A stretch of DNA of 64,000 nucleotides from Carposina sasakii (lineage: Eukaryota; Arthropoda; Insecta; Lepidoptera; Carposinidae). Positions within the stretch are counted from its first letter, which is position 1; the number at the start of each line of letters is the position of its first letter. Position numbers and translations under genes: made by a program. The stretch covers positions 9,002,770 through 9,066,769 of the forward strand of contig CP053175.1 of assembly GCA_014607495.2 (NCBI GenBank), written 5' to 3'. The notes under the pieces are model-generated. The model did no database searches and was not told the origin of the DNA. It saw only the letters and a program-made list of their open reading frames with translations. Shown here one piece after another: positions 63,415-64,000 of this stretch.

Positions 63415-64000
63415 ACACAATGAGTCCTCCATTTCCTCAATCCTGTTTTCTGTAATATTAACAATAATATTCTCTGTTGTCGCTCCATCTTGAATATTTT
63501 CATTATTGCACATGTTTTGCTCCTCGATATTACCTTTATTTTTTCTATTTTTGGCAACGGACGCTCTTAGGTTTTTCATTGACATCCTTTTTTTTGCATT
63601 TTTAACGGCCAACTTAAAAAAACTTTCAGAGTTTTGGATTGTGAATGTAGCGTCCCAAGAATGGATCATGTCAAAAAAAAACCTTTTAAGTAAAGTGTAG
63701 TTTTTTTAATGGTATTTTTGATACTTCTCCCCGGCTTCCACCTGACCATGAGCATAAACACAAGAAGTCTCTTGTTAGCAACGTATCGATTAACCGATAT
63801 GCAAAAGTTTTTCCTTCGCCATTGGAAGGCGAGCACAAAACGGACAAGTGCTTCTTAAGTTTTTTATATTCAGCTTTATCAGCTAGTAAATTCTCAAAAG
63901 CGTCCAAATCTCTTTGATTATCAATTATTTTAAATGTAAAACTCTCGTTTGCTGCGGTATTTGTAATATTTTTTAATAATGTCACGCCCATTTGTTGCTA
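63415..64000 (-). pseudogene. DUF4806-like protein fragment, one frameshift
   Basis: Read on minus, the frame enters from beyond base 64000 and gives SFTFKIIDNQRDLDAFENLL, then KKHLSVLCSPSNGEGKTFAY, then LLTRDFLCLCSWSGGSRGEV, then KIPLKKL. This pattern matches my memory of the DUF4806 domain found in many insect transposon-linked proteins. A one-base frame change in the A6 run at about 63699-63704 is needed to continue into FFFDMIHSWDATFTIQNSES and a basic/acidic tail that ends at 63415. The N-terminus is outside the window. Function unknown; host gene or transposon protein cannot be decided here. Confidence 0.5.

Overview
The window reads as insect DNA, most likely from a moth or butterfly (Lepidoptera). 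It is AT-rich, its genes have introns with GT/AG borders, and it carries repeats I recognise from lepidopteran genomes: three Lep1-like elements (tails ending near TATAATATTAGTATAG), the repeat that starts ATAACCGACTTCAAAAAAGG, and non-LTR tails of the GTCCAGTAATGGACTGCAATAGGC type. I see no convincing host gene, rRNA, tRNA or CRISPR. Almost the whole 64 kb is transposable elements, many inserted into each other, as expected of heterochromatin or a W chromosome (inference).

Layout. 1-3332: 5' part of a copia-type LTR retrotransposon on the minus strand, with an unbroken gag-pol frame that leaves the window. 3549-9500: non-LTR relics, two copies of the ACCGACTTC repeat and three MITEs. 9501-22174: a short MITE of about 129 bp split by three larger transposons: a full-length Transib (RAG1-like transposase), PIF/Harbinger H1 (which holds intact pogo element P1) and PIF/Harbinger H2 (both genes open, complete ends). 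22378-31857: Harbinger H3, split by a decayed Helitron, itself split by a non-LTR fragment, a hAT and a Lep1-like element. 31858-40513: Harbinger H4, split by a DUF7869/Sola-like element. 41019-47763: Harbinger H5, split by pogo element P2. 47767-50916: a second hAT. 50926-55730: a broken glycoprotein-like frame carrying a Lep1-like insertion and a second, intact Sola-like element. 56100-59755: a truncated two-ORF non-LTR element. 60318-62889: a Tigger element split by a solo LTR. 62907-63273: a foldback element. 63415-64000: the end of a DUF4806-type frame.

The recurring theme is a two-gene Harbinger layout found five times. A plus-strand MADF/BESS protein gene (called A) and a minus-strand DDE transposase gene (called B) each have two exons. 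Each gene's single intron contains exon 2 of the other gene, in the order A-exon 1, B-exon 2, A-exon 2, B-exon 1. Intron phase is constant (A phase 1, B phase 2). In this family the MADF-type protein is thought to help the transposase bind DNA. Elements that look complete by reading are Transib, H2, P1, hAT-1 and Sola-like 2; the others carry frameshifts (many at homopolymer runs), stops or insertions.
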